DNA from: JAHFUI01 sp039931615
Lineage (GTDB): Bacteria; Acidobacteriota; Vicinamibacteria; Vicinamibacterales; CAVVIG01
DNA length: 64,000 nucleotides
Direction: 5' to 3'
Assembly (NCBI GenBank): GCA_039931615.1
Contig: JBDTRR010000008.1
Span: 1-64,000 of the forward strand
Position numbers and translations under genes: made by a program. The notes under the pieces are model-generated. The model was given only the letters and a program-made list of their open reading frames with translations, was not told where the DNA came from and made no database searches. Each line of letters begins with the position of its first letter. Within the stretch, counting starts at the first letter, position 1. Positions 1 through 9,957 of the stretch are shown in pieces.

Positions 1-35
1 GGGGACATTTCTAATGTGGTGGGAAGGGGACATTA
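1..35. repeat. Short direct repeat at window edge
   Basis: The motif GGGGACATT occurs at 1-9 and again near 27-35, in front of the mutase gene. It may be the end of a dispersed intergenic repeat cut by the window edge. Nothing else is recognisable in positions 1-109. Confidence 0.3.
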
Positions 36-109
36 TCATCGAGGCACAACAGCCGTCGCGGACGCCGCCTGGAGTTGGAACGCGTTACAATTGCCCACAG
101 TCCGCCTTG

Positions 110-1729
110 ATGACCGGTCGGCAGCCTCCTCCACACTACGCTCGAACACCCGACGACCTCGCGGATTGGACGCCGTCCACTGCCCTTGGGTCCCCGGGTG
201 AGTTTCCGTTCACTCGTGGCATTCATCCGACGATGTATCGCGGCCGGCTGTGGACGATGCGCCAGTACGCGGGCTTTGGCAGCGCGGGGCAGTCCAACGC
301 CCGATACCGTTATCTGCTGGCGCAGGGCGTCACCGGCCTGAGTGTGGCGTTCGATCTGCCGACGCAGATGGGCTACGACTCCGACCACCCGCTGGCGGCC
401 GGCGAAGTTGGCCGCGTCGGCGTCGCGATCGACTCGCTGGAAGACATGGCCGGCCTGTTCGACGCCATCCCGCTCGATCGGGTCTCGACCTCGATGACCA
501 TCAACGCGACCGCGATCATCCTGCTGTCGCTCTACATCGCGGTGGCGCGCCGGCAGCAGGTGATGCCGGGCACCCTCTCCGGCACGATCCAGAACGACAT
601 CCTGAAGGAGTACATTGCGCGCGGCACCTATATCTATCCGCCGCGCGCCTCGCTGCGGATCGTCACCGACATCTTCGCGTTCTGCGAGCGCGAGCTGCCG
701 CAGTGGAACACGATTTCGATCAGCGGCTACCACATCCGCGAAGCCGGATCGACCGCCGTTCAGGAAGTGGCGTTCACGTTCGCCAACGCGATGACGTATG
801 TGACGGCCGCCGTCGCGGCCGGGCTGGATGTCAATCAGTTCGGCGCCCGGCTGTCGTTTTTCTTCAACGCGCACAACAATTTCCTCGAGGAGATCGCCAA
901 GTTCCGGGCGGCCCGGCGCCTGTGGGCGCGCCTGATGCGCGATCGGTTCGGCGCCACCAACCCGCGGGCGCAACAGCTGCGCTTCCATGCCCAGACCGCC
1001 GGCAGCACGCTGACCGCTCAGCAGCCGGACAACAACATCGTCCGGGTGGCGCTGCAGGCGCTCGCCGCGGTGCTCGGGGGGACCCAGTCGCTCCACTGCA
1101 ATGGTCGCGACGAAGCCCTGGCCCTGCCCACCGAGGACTCGGCGCGGATCGCGCTGCGCACACAACAGATCATCGCGGCAGAGACCGGCGTCGCCAACAC
1201 CGTCGATCCGGTCGCCGGGTCATACGCCATCGAGGTCCTGACCAACCAGATCGAGCAGGGCGCCGAGGCGCTGCTCGACCGCATCGACCGCGCCGGCGGC
1301 ACACTGGCGGCGATCGAAACCGGGCTGATCCAGCGGGAGATTCAGGAATCGGCCTACCAGGCGCAGCTGGCGATCGACGCCGGCGCCGCCGTCGTCGTCG
1401 GCGTCAACAGGTTTTCGGAACAGCGGCTGGCGGTGGGAGACCCCGATCTCGAGGAGACCCAGGCTGCAGTCCCCGGTTCCCAGCCCCCTCTCTTTGGCGC
1501 CGATTCCGAGGTTGAGCGGCTGCAGATCGAGCGCGTGCGCGCCGTCCGCGCGAGCCGGAGCGCGAGTACCTGGCGGGCCGCGCTCGAGGCGGTTTCGCGG
1601 GCGGCGGGCGACGGCAGCAACCTGGTGCCGCCGATCATCGCCGCGGTGGAATCGCTGGCCACCGTCGGGGAAGTCTCCGACGCCCTGCGCGCCGTCTTCG
1701 GCGAATACTCGGAAACGTCGACGATATGA
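110..1729 (+). CDS. Methylmalonyl-CoA mutase-type large subunit, no B12 domain
   Basis: The 539-aa protein matches the catalytic TIM-barrel large subunit of the B12-dependent acyl-CoA mutases, which interconvert methylmalonyl-CoA and succinyl-CoA. Residues matching the Propionibacterium active site are visible: Tyr53 (RQYAGF), Gln161 (TIQND), Arg171 (ARGTY) and His208 (GYHIREAG). The Tyr/Arg pair is that of methylmalonyl-CoA mutase; isobutyryl-CoA mutase has Phe/Gln. The chain ends after the VGEVSDALRAVFGEY region, so the C-terminal cobalamin domain with DxHxxG is absent and must come from a separate small subunit not seen here. The ATG at 110 was chosen because homology begins soon after it; an in-frame ATG at 14 lies in non-homologous sequence. 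The stop overlaps the next start (ATGA). Confidence 0.9.
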   Translation: MTGRQPPPHYARTPDDLADWTPSTALGSPGEFPFTRGIHPTMYRGRLWTMRQYAGFGSAGQSNARYRYLLAQGVTGLSVAFDLPTQMGYDSDHPLAAGEVGRVGVAIDSLEDMAGLFDAIPLDRVSTSMTINATAIILLSLYIAVARRQQVMPGTLSGTIQNDILKEYIARGTYIYPPRASLRIVTDIFAFCERELPQWNTISISGYHIREAGSTAVQEVAFTFANAMTYVTAAVAAGLDVNQFGARLSFFFNAHNNFLEEIAKFRAARRLWARLMRDRFGATNPRAQQLRFHAQTAGSTLTAQQPDNNIVRVALQALAAVLGGTQSLHCNGRDEALALPTEDSARIALRTQQIIAAETGVANTVDPVAGSYAIEVLTNQIEQGAEALLDRIDRAGGTLAAIETGLIQREIQESAYQAQLAIDAGAAVVVGVNRFSEQRLAVGDPDLEETQAAVPGSQPPLFGADSEVERLQIERVRAVRASRSASTWRAALEAVSRAAGDGSNLVPPIIAAVESLATVGEVSDALRAVFGEYSETSTI

Positions 1730-2826
1730 GCACGGGGCGCTCACTCGACAGCGCTGACCCCAGCGATCCTTCCCCGCCCGTGCTGTTGTCGGTCGCCGGG
1801 CTGTCGACGGTCTTCGATCTGGCGGGCGGCCCGGTCCCAGCTGTCGATGCGGTCAGCTTCGACATCCGGGCGGGCGAAACGCTGGGTCTGGTCGGCGAGT
1901 CAGGCAGCGGCAAGTCCGTCACCGCGCTGTCGATCATGCGCCTGGTACAGCCGCCCGGGCGGATCGCCGGCGGCCGCATCCTGTTCAAGGGCCGCGACCT
2001 GTTGACGCTGCCGGAAGCGGAGATGCGGGCCGTGCGCGGCGCGGACATCGCGCTGATTTTTCAAGAGCCGATGACCGCCCTCAACCCGGTGTTCACCGTC
2101 GGCGACCAGATCGCGGAAACGCTGCGCGTCCACGGGCGCGCCTCACGCCGGGACGCCAGGATCCGCGCCGTCGAGCTGCTGGATGCGGTGCGGGTGCCCG
2201 ACCCGGCGGCGCGCGTCCGCGACTATCCGCACCAGCTCTCGGGCGGCATGCGGCAGCGCATCCTGATCGCGATGGCACTGGCCTGCCAGCCCTCGCTGGT
2301 GATCGCCGACGAGCCCACCACCGCGCTCGACGTGACGATCCAGGCGCAGATCCTCGACCTGCTGCGCGAGATGCGATCGACATTCAACTTGGCGCTGCTC
2401 CTGATCACCCACGACCTGGGCATCATCGCCGAAACCGCCGACCGCGTCGCCGTGATGTACGGGGGGCGGATCGTGGAAGAAGGCTCGGTCCGCGCCATCC
2501 TGCGCCAGCCGAAACATCCCTACACGCAGGGCCTGCTCGCCTCGATTCCCGGCGGCGTACCCGGCCAGCGCCTGCGGGCGATCGAGGGCACCGTGCCGAT
2601 GCTCGGCGCGATGCCGCCGGGCTGCGCGTTCAACCCGCGCTGTCCGTTCCGGTTCGAACCGTGCACGATCGCCGCCCCGCCGGAGTATACGGTCGGGCCC
2701 GGCCACGGCGCCCGCTGCTATCTGCACGATCCGGATCGACAAGCGGCGGCCGTGACTGATCCGCCGGGCGGCGGTCGCCCGCCGGGCGCCGTCGATCGTC
2801 TTCCGGCGCTGGACGGCCGACCCTGA
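1726..2826 (+). CDS. Oligopeptide/dipeptide ABC transporter ATP-binding protein (OppD/DppD type)
   Basis: This 366-aa cytoplasmic ATPase would energise a peptide- or nickel-type importer. Walker A is GESGSGKS at residues 57-64, the signature is LSGGMRQR near residue 170, and Walker B is VIADEPTTALD near 190-200. The C-terminal oligopeptide-binding extension has the usual Cys cluster (CAFNPRCPFRFEPC, about 303-316). It overlaps the mutase stop by 4 nt and its own stop overlaps the next gene, so the three are probably co-translated. No permease or binding-protein gene is visible here; they may lie upstream of the window or elsewhere. Confidence 0.92.
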   Translation: MSTGRSLDSADPSDPSPPVLLSVAGLSTVFDLAGGPVPAVDAVSFDIRAGETLGLVGESGSGKSVTALSIMRLVQPPGRIAGGRILFKGRDLLTLPEAEMRAVRGADIALIFQEPMTALNPVFTVGDQIAETLRVHGRASRRDARIRAVELLDAVRVPDPAARVRDYPHQLSGGMRQRILIAMALACQPSLVIADEPTTALDVTIQAQILDLLREMRSTFNLALLLITHDLGIIAETADRVAVMYGGRIVEEGSVRAILRQPKHPYTQGLLASIPGGVPGQRLRAIEGTVPMLGAMPPGCAFNPRCPFRFEPCTIAAPPEYTVGPGHGARCYLHDPDRQAAAVTDPPGGGRPPGAVDRLPALDGRP

Positions 2827-3704
2827 TGGCGCTGATCGAGGTCGATCATCTCGTCAAGCACTTCACCCGCAACAAGGGGCTGTTTGCCGCCGGCACGGTC
2901 GTCAAGGCGGTCGACGACGTCAGCTTTCGCATCGACGAGGGAGAGACGTTCGGTCTGGTGGGCGAATCCGGCAGCGGCAAGACCACCACCGGACGCTGCC
3001 TCCTCCGCCTGGTCGAGGCGACGTCGGGCCGGGTCCGGTTCCGCGGCGAAGAGGTGCTCGCGGCCGCGGCCGGGCGCCTGCGGCAGATGCGCCGCGACAT
3101 GCAGATCGTGTTTCAGGATCCGTATTCGTCGCTCAATCCGCGGATGCGCGCGCGGCAGATCGTCGAGGAACCGCTGATCATTCATCGCCTCGGTGATCGG
3201 GCGGCCCGCCGCGAACGGGTCGCCGAGCTGTTTCAACTGGTCGGACTGAGCGAGTCCCACCTCGAACGCTACCCGCACGAGTTCAGCGGCGGTCAGCGGC
3301 AGCGGATCGGCCTGGCTCGCGCGCTGGCGCTGAATCCGTCGTTCCTGGTCCTCGATGAACCGGTGTCCGCGCTCGATGTGTCGGTCCAGGCACAGGTGAT
3401 CAACCTGCTGATGGATCTGCAGGAACGGCTGCAGCTCACGTATCTCTTCATCGCCCACGATCTGCGGCTGGTCGAGCACATCTGCAGCCGGGTGGCCGTG
3501 ATGTATCTCGGACGAATCGTCGAGCTCGCCGGCACCGCCGCGCTGTTCAGCGCACCGCAGCATCCGTATACCCGCGCCCTGCTGTCGGCCGTTCCGGTCG
3601 CCGATCCCGACGCGCCGCGGCGCCGGATCATGCTCGATTCGCTATCGATCGATCGAAGCGCGCCGCTGCGCGAGATCGCCGCCGGTCATTGGGCGGCGAT
3701 TTAG
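2826..3704 (+). CDS. Oligopeptide/dipeptide ABC transporter ATP-binding protein (OppF/DppF type), shortened
   Basis: This is the second ATPase of the peptide transporter pair, 292 aa. Walker A (GESGSGKT, about 45-52), signature (FSGGQRQR, about 152) and Walker B (LVLDEPVSALD) are intact. It starts by a TGATG overlap with the preceding stop. The family is usually 320-340 aa with a Cys-bearing loop (CxxHxRC-like) near the end. Here that loop is missing, but the terminal PLREIAAGHWAAI that normally follows it is kept, so the gene looks internally deleted and still in frame rather than truncated. ATPase function is probably retained. Confidence 0.9.
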   Translation: MALIEVDHLVKHFTRNKGLFAAGTVVKAVDDVSFRIDEGETFGLVGESGSGKTTTGRCLLRLVEATSGRVRFRGEEVLAAAAGRLRQMRRDMQIVFQDPYSSLNPRMRARQIVEEPLIIHRLGDRAARRERVAELFQLVGLSESHLERYPHEFSGGQRQRIGLARALALNPSFLVLDEPVSALDVSVQAQVINLLMDLQERLQLTYLFIAHDLRLVEHICSRVAVMYLGRIVELAGTAALFSAPQHPYTRALLSAVPVADPDAPRRRIMLDSLSIDRSAPLREIAAGHWAAI

Positions 3705-3734
3705 CTGGCTAGGGGCTCTCCGGTTGTGCCGACG

Positions 3735-3752
3735 GTCCGCCTGAAGGCGGAC
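3735..3752. repeat. REP-like palindrome (TGAA loop family)
   Basis: GTCCGCCTGAAGGCGGAC is a perfect 7-bp stem with a TGAA loop in the gap before the aldolase gene. Related palindromes with TTCA/TGAA loops occur at 52390-52433. Confidence 0.6.
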
Positions 3753-3781
3753 ACTACGTACAAGGACAAACGAAATGACGC

Positions 3782-3787
3782 TAGAAT
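3782..3787 (+). promoter_or_regulatory. -10-like hexamer TAGAAT, leaderless arrangement
   Basis: TAGAAT ends 7 nt before the ATG at 3795, which would place transcription start at or next to the start codon. No convincing -35 is seen. Confidence 0.4.
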
Positions 3788-3794
3788 CGGCGCC

Positions 3795-4616
3795 ATGGCT
3801 GATCGCGACGGATCGCGTCGGCGGTTTCTCGGGGCGTGCACGCTGCTCGCCGCGGCGCCGCTGGCCGATCGGCTCGTCCTGCTGGCCAGTCAAACGCCGG
3901 TCCCGGCGGCGCCGCGGCCCGACACGCCCTTGATCGACGACCTGGTGGCCGCCAATCGCATCCTGGCCCAGGAGCAGATCCTCGACGGCTATGGCCACGT
4001 CAGCGCCCGGAATCCGCAGCGCGCCGATCGGTTCCTGCTGGCACGGTCGGTGGCGCCGGAGCTGGTGACCACGGCGGACATCATGGAGTACGACCTCGAC
4101 GGCGCGCCGCTCGACCCGCGCGGCCGGACGTCGTACCGGGAGCGCTTCATCCATAGCGAGATCTACCGGCTCCGCGCCGACGTCAATGCCATCGTCCACT
4201 GCCACACTCCGTCGCTGATCCCCTTCGGCGTGTCGCGGGTCGCGCTGCGGCCGATCTACCACCAGAGCGCGTTCGTCGCCGAAGGCATCCCGGTGTTTGA
4301 GATCCGCGACGCCGCCGGCATGTCCAACATGCTGATCGGGGACGGCCCGCTGGGACGGGCGCTGGCAATGACCCTGGCCGACAAACCGGCGGCGTTGATG
4401 CGCGGGCATGGGGCAGTGATCGTCGGCGACACGGTTCCCACCACGGTGGGCCGGAGCGTCTACCTGGACATGAATGCGCGGCTGCAGGCGCAGGCGATGG
4501 CCCTCGGCGGTCCCCTGACCTTCCTCGACCCCGAGGAAGCGCGCCGCTACTACGCCACGCCGGATCCCTACGGACGCGCCTGGGAGCTGTGGAAGCGGAA
4601 GGCGGCGGCGAAGTAG
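3795..4616 (+). CDS. Tat-exported class II aldolase/adducin family protein
   Basis: The 273-aa protein has a twin-arginine signal (RRRFLGACTLLAAAP) followed by a class II aldolase fold. The zinc ligands typical of fuculose-phosphate aldolase and its relatives are visible: His135 and His137 in VHCHTP and His205 in MRGHG. The family catalyses retro-aldol or decarboxylation reactions on sugar phosphates or related hydroxy acids; the substrate here cannot be read. Export is odd for a family that usually uses cytoplasmic phosphorylated substrates. The ATG at 3795 was preferred over upstream in-frame codons because it begins the signal and follows a -10-like box closely. Confidence 0.82.
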   Translation: MADRDGSRRRFLGACTLLAAAPLADRLVLLASQTPVPAAPRPDTPLIDDLVAANRILAQEQILDGYGHVSARNPQRADRFLLARSVAPELVTTADIMEYDLDGAPLDPRGRTSYRERFIHSEIYRLRADVNAIVHCHTPSLIPFGVSRVALRPIYHQSAFVAEGIPVFEIRDAAGMSNMLIGDGPLGRALAMTLADKPAALMRGHGAVIVGDTVPTTVGRSVYLDMNARLQAQAMALGGPLTFLDPEEARRYYATPDPYGRAWELWKRKAAAK

Positions 4617-4634
4617 CTGATTGGCCAGCGCGGG

Positions 4635-7103
4635 CTACTTCAGCTTCAACCGCACTTCGAACACGCCCTGGCGCGTGACGATGTCGCCGAACACGTGCTG
4701 CTGGATGGCGGCGTTGAAGAGATTGGTCACCTTCACCAGCGTCGTCACCGTGCCGCCCGCCCACTTCATCCCCAACGAACCGTTCACCATGGTGTAGGCG
4801 TCCGTGAAACCGTGATACGGACTCGACAGCACATCGCTCCAGAACGCCCGATCGGTATGGTTGACGGTGGCGCTGCCCAGCCACCGCGGGCGGTCGGCGT
4901 TGAACCCGATATTGAACCGGTTGGTCGGTGGCAGCGCCAGCTCGGCTGACGGGAACGGCGTCGAGCTGTCGCGCGGCGTCGGCTTCGCCTGCCACGAGTA
5001 GTTGGCGAATGCCGTCAGGCTGCTGCTCACCCGGTGATCGAGCGAGAGCTCGATCCCCCTGCTGCGGACCGGCCCCAGGTTCAGATAGGTGAAGGCGGTT
5101 CGCGGCAGGAGGATCCCGCGCGCGGCCAGGACGTCGAGGACCGACGCCGGCAGCGGCCAGCCTGGCGGCGGGTTGCCTGAGGTGTAGGGATCCAGCGTGC
5201 CCGGCAGCTGCGAGAAGTTGATGTTGGCGTCGACATCGTTGACGTAGAACGCCGCGCCGATCATGGTGCGCGAGGCCAGCGTGCCGGTGTACGCGATCTC
5301 GTAGGCGGTCAGCGATTCCTCCTTGAGATCGCTCTGCGCCCGGCCGCCGATCGGCAGACGGCTGCCGACCGCGCGCACGACCAGCGGGAACGGCGCCGCG
5401 ACCGCAGGCTGGAGCGCGGGCGGAAGCAGGGGCGCCAGTCCGCTCAGGTCGGTGGGAACGACGACGCCGATATCGAGGTAGTTGTTGACGACCGAGGGCG
5501 ATCGGAACGCGCGATTGAACGAGACGCGGATGGCGTGGTCGTCGAACGGTTTGACGATCGCCGCGAGGCGTGGTGAGAAGACCGGGCCGTCGATATTGCC
5601 AAACTTGTCGAGCCGGCCGCCAACGGTGAACCGGACGCGGTCGAGCAGGATCTCGTCCTGCACGAAGGCGCCCAGCTCGCTGCGATTCTCGGCGCTGGGC
5701 GCAATCGTGATATCGAAATTGTTGCGGCGGGCGTTGCCGCCGTAGGTGAACACGTGGCGCCTGCCAGCGGTCCGGCTGTCGCGGGCGTCGATGTCGTAGG
5801 TCTGGGTCTTGAAGTTGAGCTGCAGCGGTTTCTGCGTCACGGGATCCGCGAGCAGCAGGTTGGGCGCCTCGGCGCTGATCAGGTTCGCGAAGAGGTTCAC
5901 CTTGAGCGCGCCGCGCTGGTAGTTCGCCTTGGTGTACCCCATGGAGGAGCCGTTCTGGATGTCGAACGGCCCGATCCCGGTGTGGATGATGCCCTGCGAA
6001 CCGGCGATGCCGGCCGCGTAGGTGATCCGCCCGCCGTCGATCTCCTGATCGACACGCACGTCGAATTTGGGCTGGCTGGTGCCCCGGTTCGCGAACGCCG
6101 TTCCGGTCGGGCCGTCCCCATCACCAGGATACTGGGCGCCGCCAACCATCGCCGCGGGATCGCGCGGATCCTGGATCAGCGGGATCCGCCCGGACGGCCT
6201 CGGCAGCGCATCGGAATTGAAGTAGCCGGCTGAGATCCGGTACGCCCACCGGCTGTTCGGCGCGCGCGAGGTGGTGGCATTGGCGCCGAACAGCGTGCCG
6301 ACCCCCTTGCCGGCGCCGGATCCGGCAGCGCGGCTGAACCAGCCGCCGGTCAACGACACGGTCGTCCCCAGCGCTTCGCGCGGCGGTTTGGTGATGACGT
6401 TGACGACGCCGGTGAGCGCGTTGGCACCCCAGACCGCGGACGCCGGACCGCGGATGACCTCGATCTGCCGGATATCGCTCAGGTTGTTGGGCAGGAAATC
6501 CCATAGCACGATGCCGAAGAAATCGAGGTAGATCGATCGGTCGTCGAGCAGTACCAGCTGTGAATTGGTGAGCGTTCCGGTACTCTGGCGGCTGGTGATG
6601 TTGATGTCACGGGCAGACAGCTGTATCACGTTCGCGCCCGGCACCGAGCGCAGCAGGTCGCCATAGTTCATCGCCGGGGTGCTCGCGATCGTGGCGCTGG
6701 TGACGATGCTCATCGTCGCCGGCGCGTCGACCAGCGCCTGCTCGGATCGCGTGGCGCTGACGACGACGGTGTCGCTCAGCGCGGCGAGCGCCAGTGTGAT
6801 CGGCGGCAGGTCGACGGCATCGCTCGAGACGGTGACGTCGGGCCGAGAGGCAGAGGCAAAGCCCGGCAGCGTCACCGTGATCTCGTAGGTCCCGCCGGCG
6901 ACGTTCAGGAAGCGAAACTGGCCGGCCGATCCCGATGTCGTCGACGCCGCGCCACCGGCGCCGGTGGCGGCAAGGCGCACCGTTGCGCCGGGAACCGCCC
7001 CGCCCGTCTGATCGACGACAGTGCCCGAGACCGCCGCGCTCTGCGCCAATGCCGGCGCCGCCACCAGCAGACCAATCAAGACCGTCAACAGCGTCGGCAC
7101 CAT
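4635..7103 (-). CDS. TonB-dependent receptor with carboxypeptidase-regulatory-like N-terminus
   Basis: This 822-aa outer-membrane receptor has a signal peptide (VPTLLTVLIGLLVAAPALAQ), a CarboxypepD_reg-like Ig domain (about 25-105, VSGTVVDQTGGAVPGATV), a plug domain (about 120-230, including RGPASAVWGANALTGVVNVITK) and a long beta-barrel ending in EVRLKLK. It would import a ligand across the outer membrane using TonB energy; the ligand is unknown. The ATG at 7103 is supported by GGGAGG 5 nt upstream; an earlier in-frame ATG at 7127 has no such site. It is convergent with the aldolase gene. Confidence 0.92.
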   Translation of the reverse strand: MVPTLLTVLIGLLVAAPALAQSAAVSGTVVDQTGGAVPGATVRLAATGAGGAASTTSGSAGQFRFLNVAGGTYEITVTLPGFASASRPDVTVSSDAVDLPPITLALAALSDTVVVSATRSEQALVDAPATMSIVTSATIASTPAMNYGDLLRSVPGANVIQLSARDINITSRQSTGTLTNSQLVLLDDRSIYLDFFGIVLWDFLPNNLSDIRQIEVIRGPASAVWGANALTGVVNVITKPPREALGTTVSLTGGWFSRAAGSGAGKGVGTLFGANATTSRAPNSRWAYRISAGYFNSDALPRPSGRIPLIQDPRDPAAMVGGAQYPGDGDGPTGTAFANRGTSQPKFDVRVDQEIDGGRITYAAGIAGSQGIIHTGIGPFDIQNGSSMGYTKANYQRGALKVNLFANLISAEAPNLLLADPVTQKPLQLNFKTQTYDIDARDSRTAGRRHVFTYGGNARRNNFDITIAPSAENRSELGAFVQDEILLDRVRFTVGGRLDKFGNIDGPVFSPRLAAIVKPFDDHAIRVSFNRAFRSPSVVNNYLDIGVVVPTDLSGLAPLLPPALQPAVAAPFPLVVRAVGSRLPIGGRAQSDLKEESLTAYEIAYTGTLASRTMIGAAFYVNDVDANINFSQLPGTLDPYTSGNPPPGWPLPASVLDVLAARGILLPRTAFTYLNLGPVRSRGIELSLDHRVSSSLTAFANYSWQAKPTPRDSSTPFPSAELALPPTNRFNIGFNADRPRWLGSATVNHTDRAFWSDVLSSPYHGFTDAYTMVNGSLGMKWAGGTVTTLVKVTNLFNAAIQQHVFGDIVTRQGVFEVRLKLK

Positions 7104-7127
7104 TGGTCCTCCCGAGATCGGGGACAT

Positions 7128-7158
7128 AGTATACGGACGGCGCCAGCAGTCAGCGCAA
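7128..7158 (-). promoter_or_regulatory. Putative promoter of the TonB-dependent receptor
   Basis: On the minus strand TATACT (7133-7128) follows TTGCGC (7158-7153) with 19-nt spacing, and the GGGAGG ribosome site and ATG lie just downstream. Confidence 0.45.
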
Positions 7159-7192
7159 GACCAGCAGACGGACTTTTGCTACAGGCTGCTAA

Positions 7193-7879
7193 CTAAGCCG
7201 CCCGGCGCACGTCGTTCTCGACCTGGCCGTCACGGACCTGAATCGTGCGGTAGGCGTATCCGGCGACGTCCGGCTCGTGGGTGACGAGGACGATGGTGTT
7301 GCCCGCCTTGTGGAGGCGTTCGAACAGCGCCATGATTTCCGTGCCGGTCTTCGAGTCGAGGTTGCCGGTCGGCTCGTCGGCCAGCAGGATTGACGGGTCG
7401 TTGACGAGCGCGCGGGCGATCGCGACGCGCTGCCGCTGGCCGCCGGACAGCTCGTTCGGCCGATGCGTCATGCGCGATCCGAGTTCCACTCTCTCCAATG
7501 CCTGTCTGGCGCGGATCTGGCGCTCGGCGGACTGGACGCCGGCGTAGACCAGCGGCAGCTCGACGTTGTGGAGCGCCGTCGCCCGCGGCAGCAGATTGAA
7601 CGTCTGGAAGACGAACCCGATTTCCTCGTTGCGGATCCGCGCCAGCTCGTTGTCGTTCATCTGGCCGACCTGCTTGCCGTTCAACAGATACGAGCCCCTG
7701 CTCGGCGTGTCCAGGCAGCCGATCAGATTCATCAGCGTCGACTTGCCCGACCCCGACGGCCCCATGATGGCGACGTATTCGCCGCGGTCAATCGAGATCG
7801 ACACGCCGCGCAGCGCGTGGATCTCTTCGGAACCCATGACGTAGGTCTTCCACAAATCGACGGTTTCAATCAGTGCCAT
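7193..7879 (-). CDS. LolD/MacB-type ABC transporter ATP-binding protein
   Basis: This 228-aa ATPase has Walker A GPSGSGKS, signature LSGGQRQRVAIARAL, Walker B ILLADEPTGNLD and an H-loop VTHEPD. The DEPTGNLDSKTG and NEEIGFVFQTFNLLPRATALHNVELPL motifs place it with LolD/MacB/FtsE-type ATPases that power lipoprotein release or efflux. No FtsX/MacB permease gene adjoins it, so its partner is elsewhere. The ATG at 7879 begins the homologous MALIETVDLWKTY; the longer upstream reading frame overlaps the neighbouring gene and has no homology. Confidence 0.92.
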   Translation of the reverse strand: MALIETVDLWKTYVMGSEEIHALRGVSISIDRGEYVAIMGPSGSGKSTLMNLIGCLDTPSRGSYLLNGKQVGQMNDNELARIRNEEIGFVFQTFNLLPRATALHNVELPLVYAGVQSAERQIRARQALERVELGSRMTHRPNELSGGQRQRVAIARALVNDPSILLADEPTGNLDSKTGTEIMALFERLHKAGNTIVLVTHEPDVAGYAYRTIQVRDGQVENDVRRAA

Positions 7880-7992
7880 GGTGAGGTGATTCGACCGAGG
7901 TTGACCCGCAGGACAGGATACGTCAAACCCGGACGGTTCGTTCCCGCGGCAGAGGTCCCAGATACATCTGGCGAGGGGAGCGGACCAGGGAA

Positions 7993-8493
7993 CTACTCGA
8001 CCGGCCGGACGTCGATGACCCCGGGCGGCGTCCTCCGGCCGAAGATCAGCCCCCCGACCAGTCCGCCGATGGTCGAGAAGACCGCGCCGAGGAACAGCAT
8101 GAAGATGAAGCTGAACACCACCCGCGCGATGCGGAAGTCGCCGCTCCGGGAGCGCTCCGCGTATTCGCGGAACTCCGGCGGCATGTTGTTCATCGTCTCC
8201 GCCAGACCCTGGAAGATGCGCTCCTCCATCGGGCCGACCAGCAGATTGATCGGAATCGACACGACCAGATAGACGAAGGCGCCGATCACGCCGGCGAGCA
8301 GGCCGACCAGGGCGCCGTCGCCGGCCGCGACCGGCCCGGTCTGGTTCTGCTGCAGCAGGTAGGCGGCCACCACCCCGCCGCTGACGATCCACAGACAGCA
8401 GCACAGGTTGGCGCCCGCGATCAGGGGCAGCGCGGACAGCACCCCGCTGACCAATCCGCCGATGAGTGCCGGTTGGATCAGGGACGCCTTCAT
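7993..8493 (-). CDS. Hypothetical multi-pass membrane protein
   Basis: The 166-aa protein has about four hydrophobic segments: two in residues 5-45 with a CCC cluster (GANLCCCLWIVSGG), one near 65-90 and one near 130-152 rich in glycine (GAVFSTIGGLVGGLIFG). A soluble amphipathic stretch (about 92-125) separates the last two. I do not recognise a function. It sits 18 nt downstream of the inositol-phosphate synthase gene on the same strand and could be its operon partner. Confidence 0.7.
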   Translation of the reverse strand: MKASLIQPALIGGLVSGVLSALPLIAGANLCCCLWIVSGGVVAAYLLQQNQTGPVAAGDGALVGLLAGVIGAFVYLVVSIPINLLVGPMEERIFQGLAETMNNMPPEFREYAERSRSGDFRIARVVFSFIFMLFLGAVFSTIGGLVGGLIFGRRTPPGVIDVRPVE

Positions 8494-8511
8494 TCGCGGA
8501 TCAACCGGCGA

Positions 8512-9825
<1,314 letters not shown>

Positions 9826-9832
9826 GGGCGAA

Positions 9833-9838
9833 ACTATA
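9833..9838 (-). promoter_or_regulatory. -10-like hexamer TATAGT, leaderless arrangement
   Basis: On the minus strand TATAGT ends 7 nt before the GTG start of the inositol-phosphate synthase gene. Confidence 0.4.
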
Positions 9839-9957
9839 TCAGTTTTCAGCGATCGACTTCGCCGCGGTTCAGGCCGTCCCGCAGTTCCAGCTGACAGAGT
9901 GGGCCGACAGCGGTAAGCTGTCATCGGCGCGGCCGCACATCCCAACTCGGACCATCG

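Noticed and set aside
7880..8404. Upstream extension of the LolD/MacB-type ATPase frame
   Set aside because: The extra residues lie opposite nothing useful and within the neighbouring membrane-protein gene in another frame; family homology starts at MALIETV.
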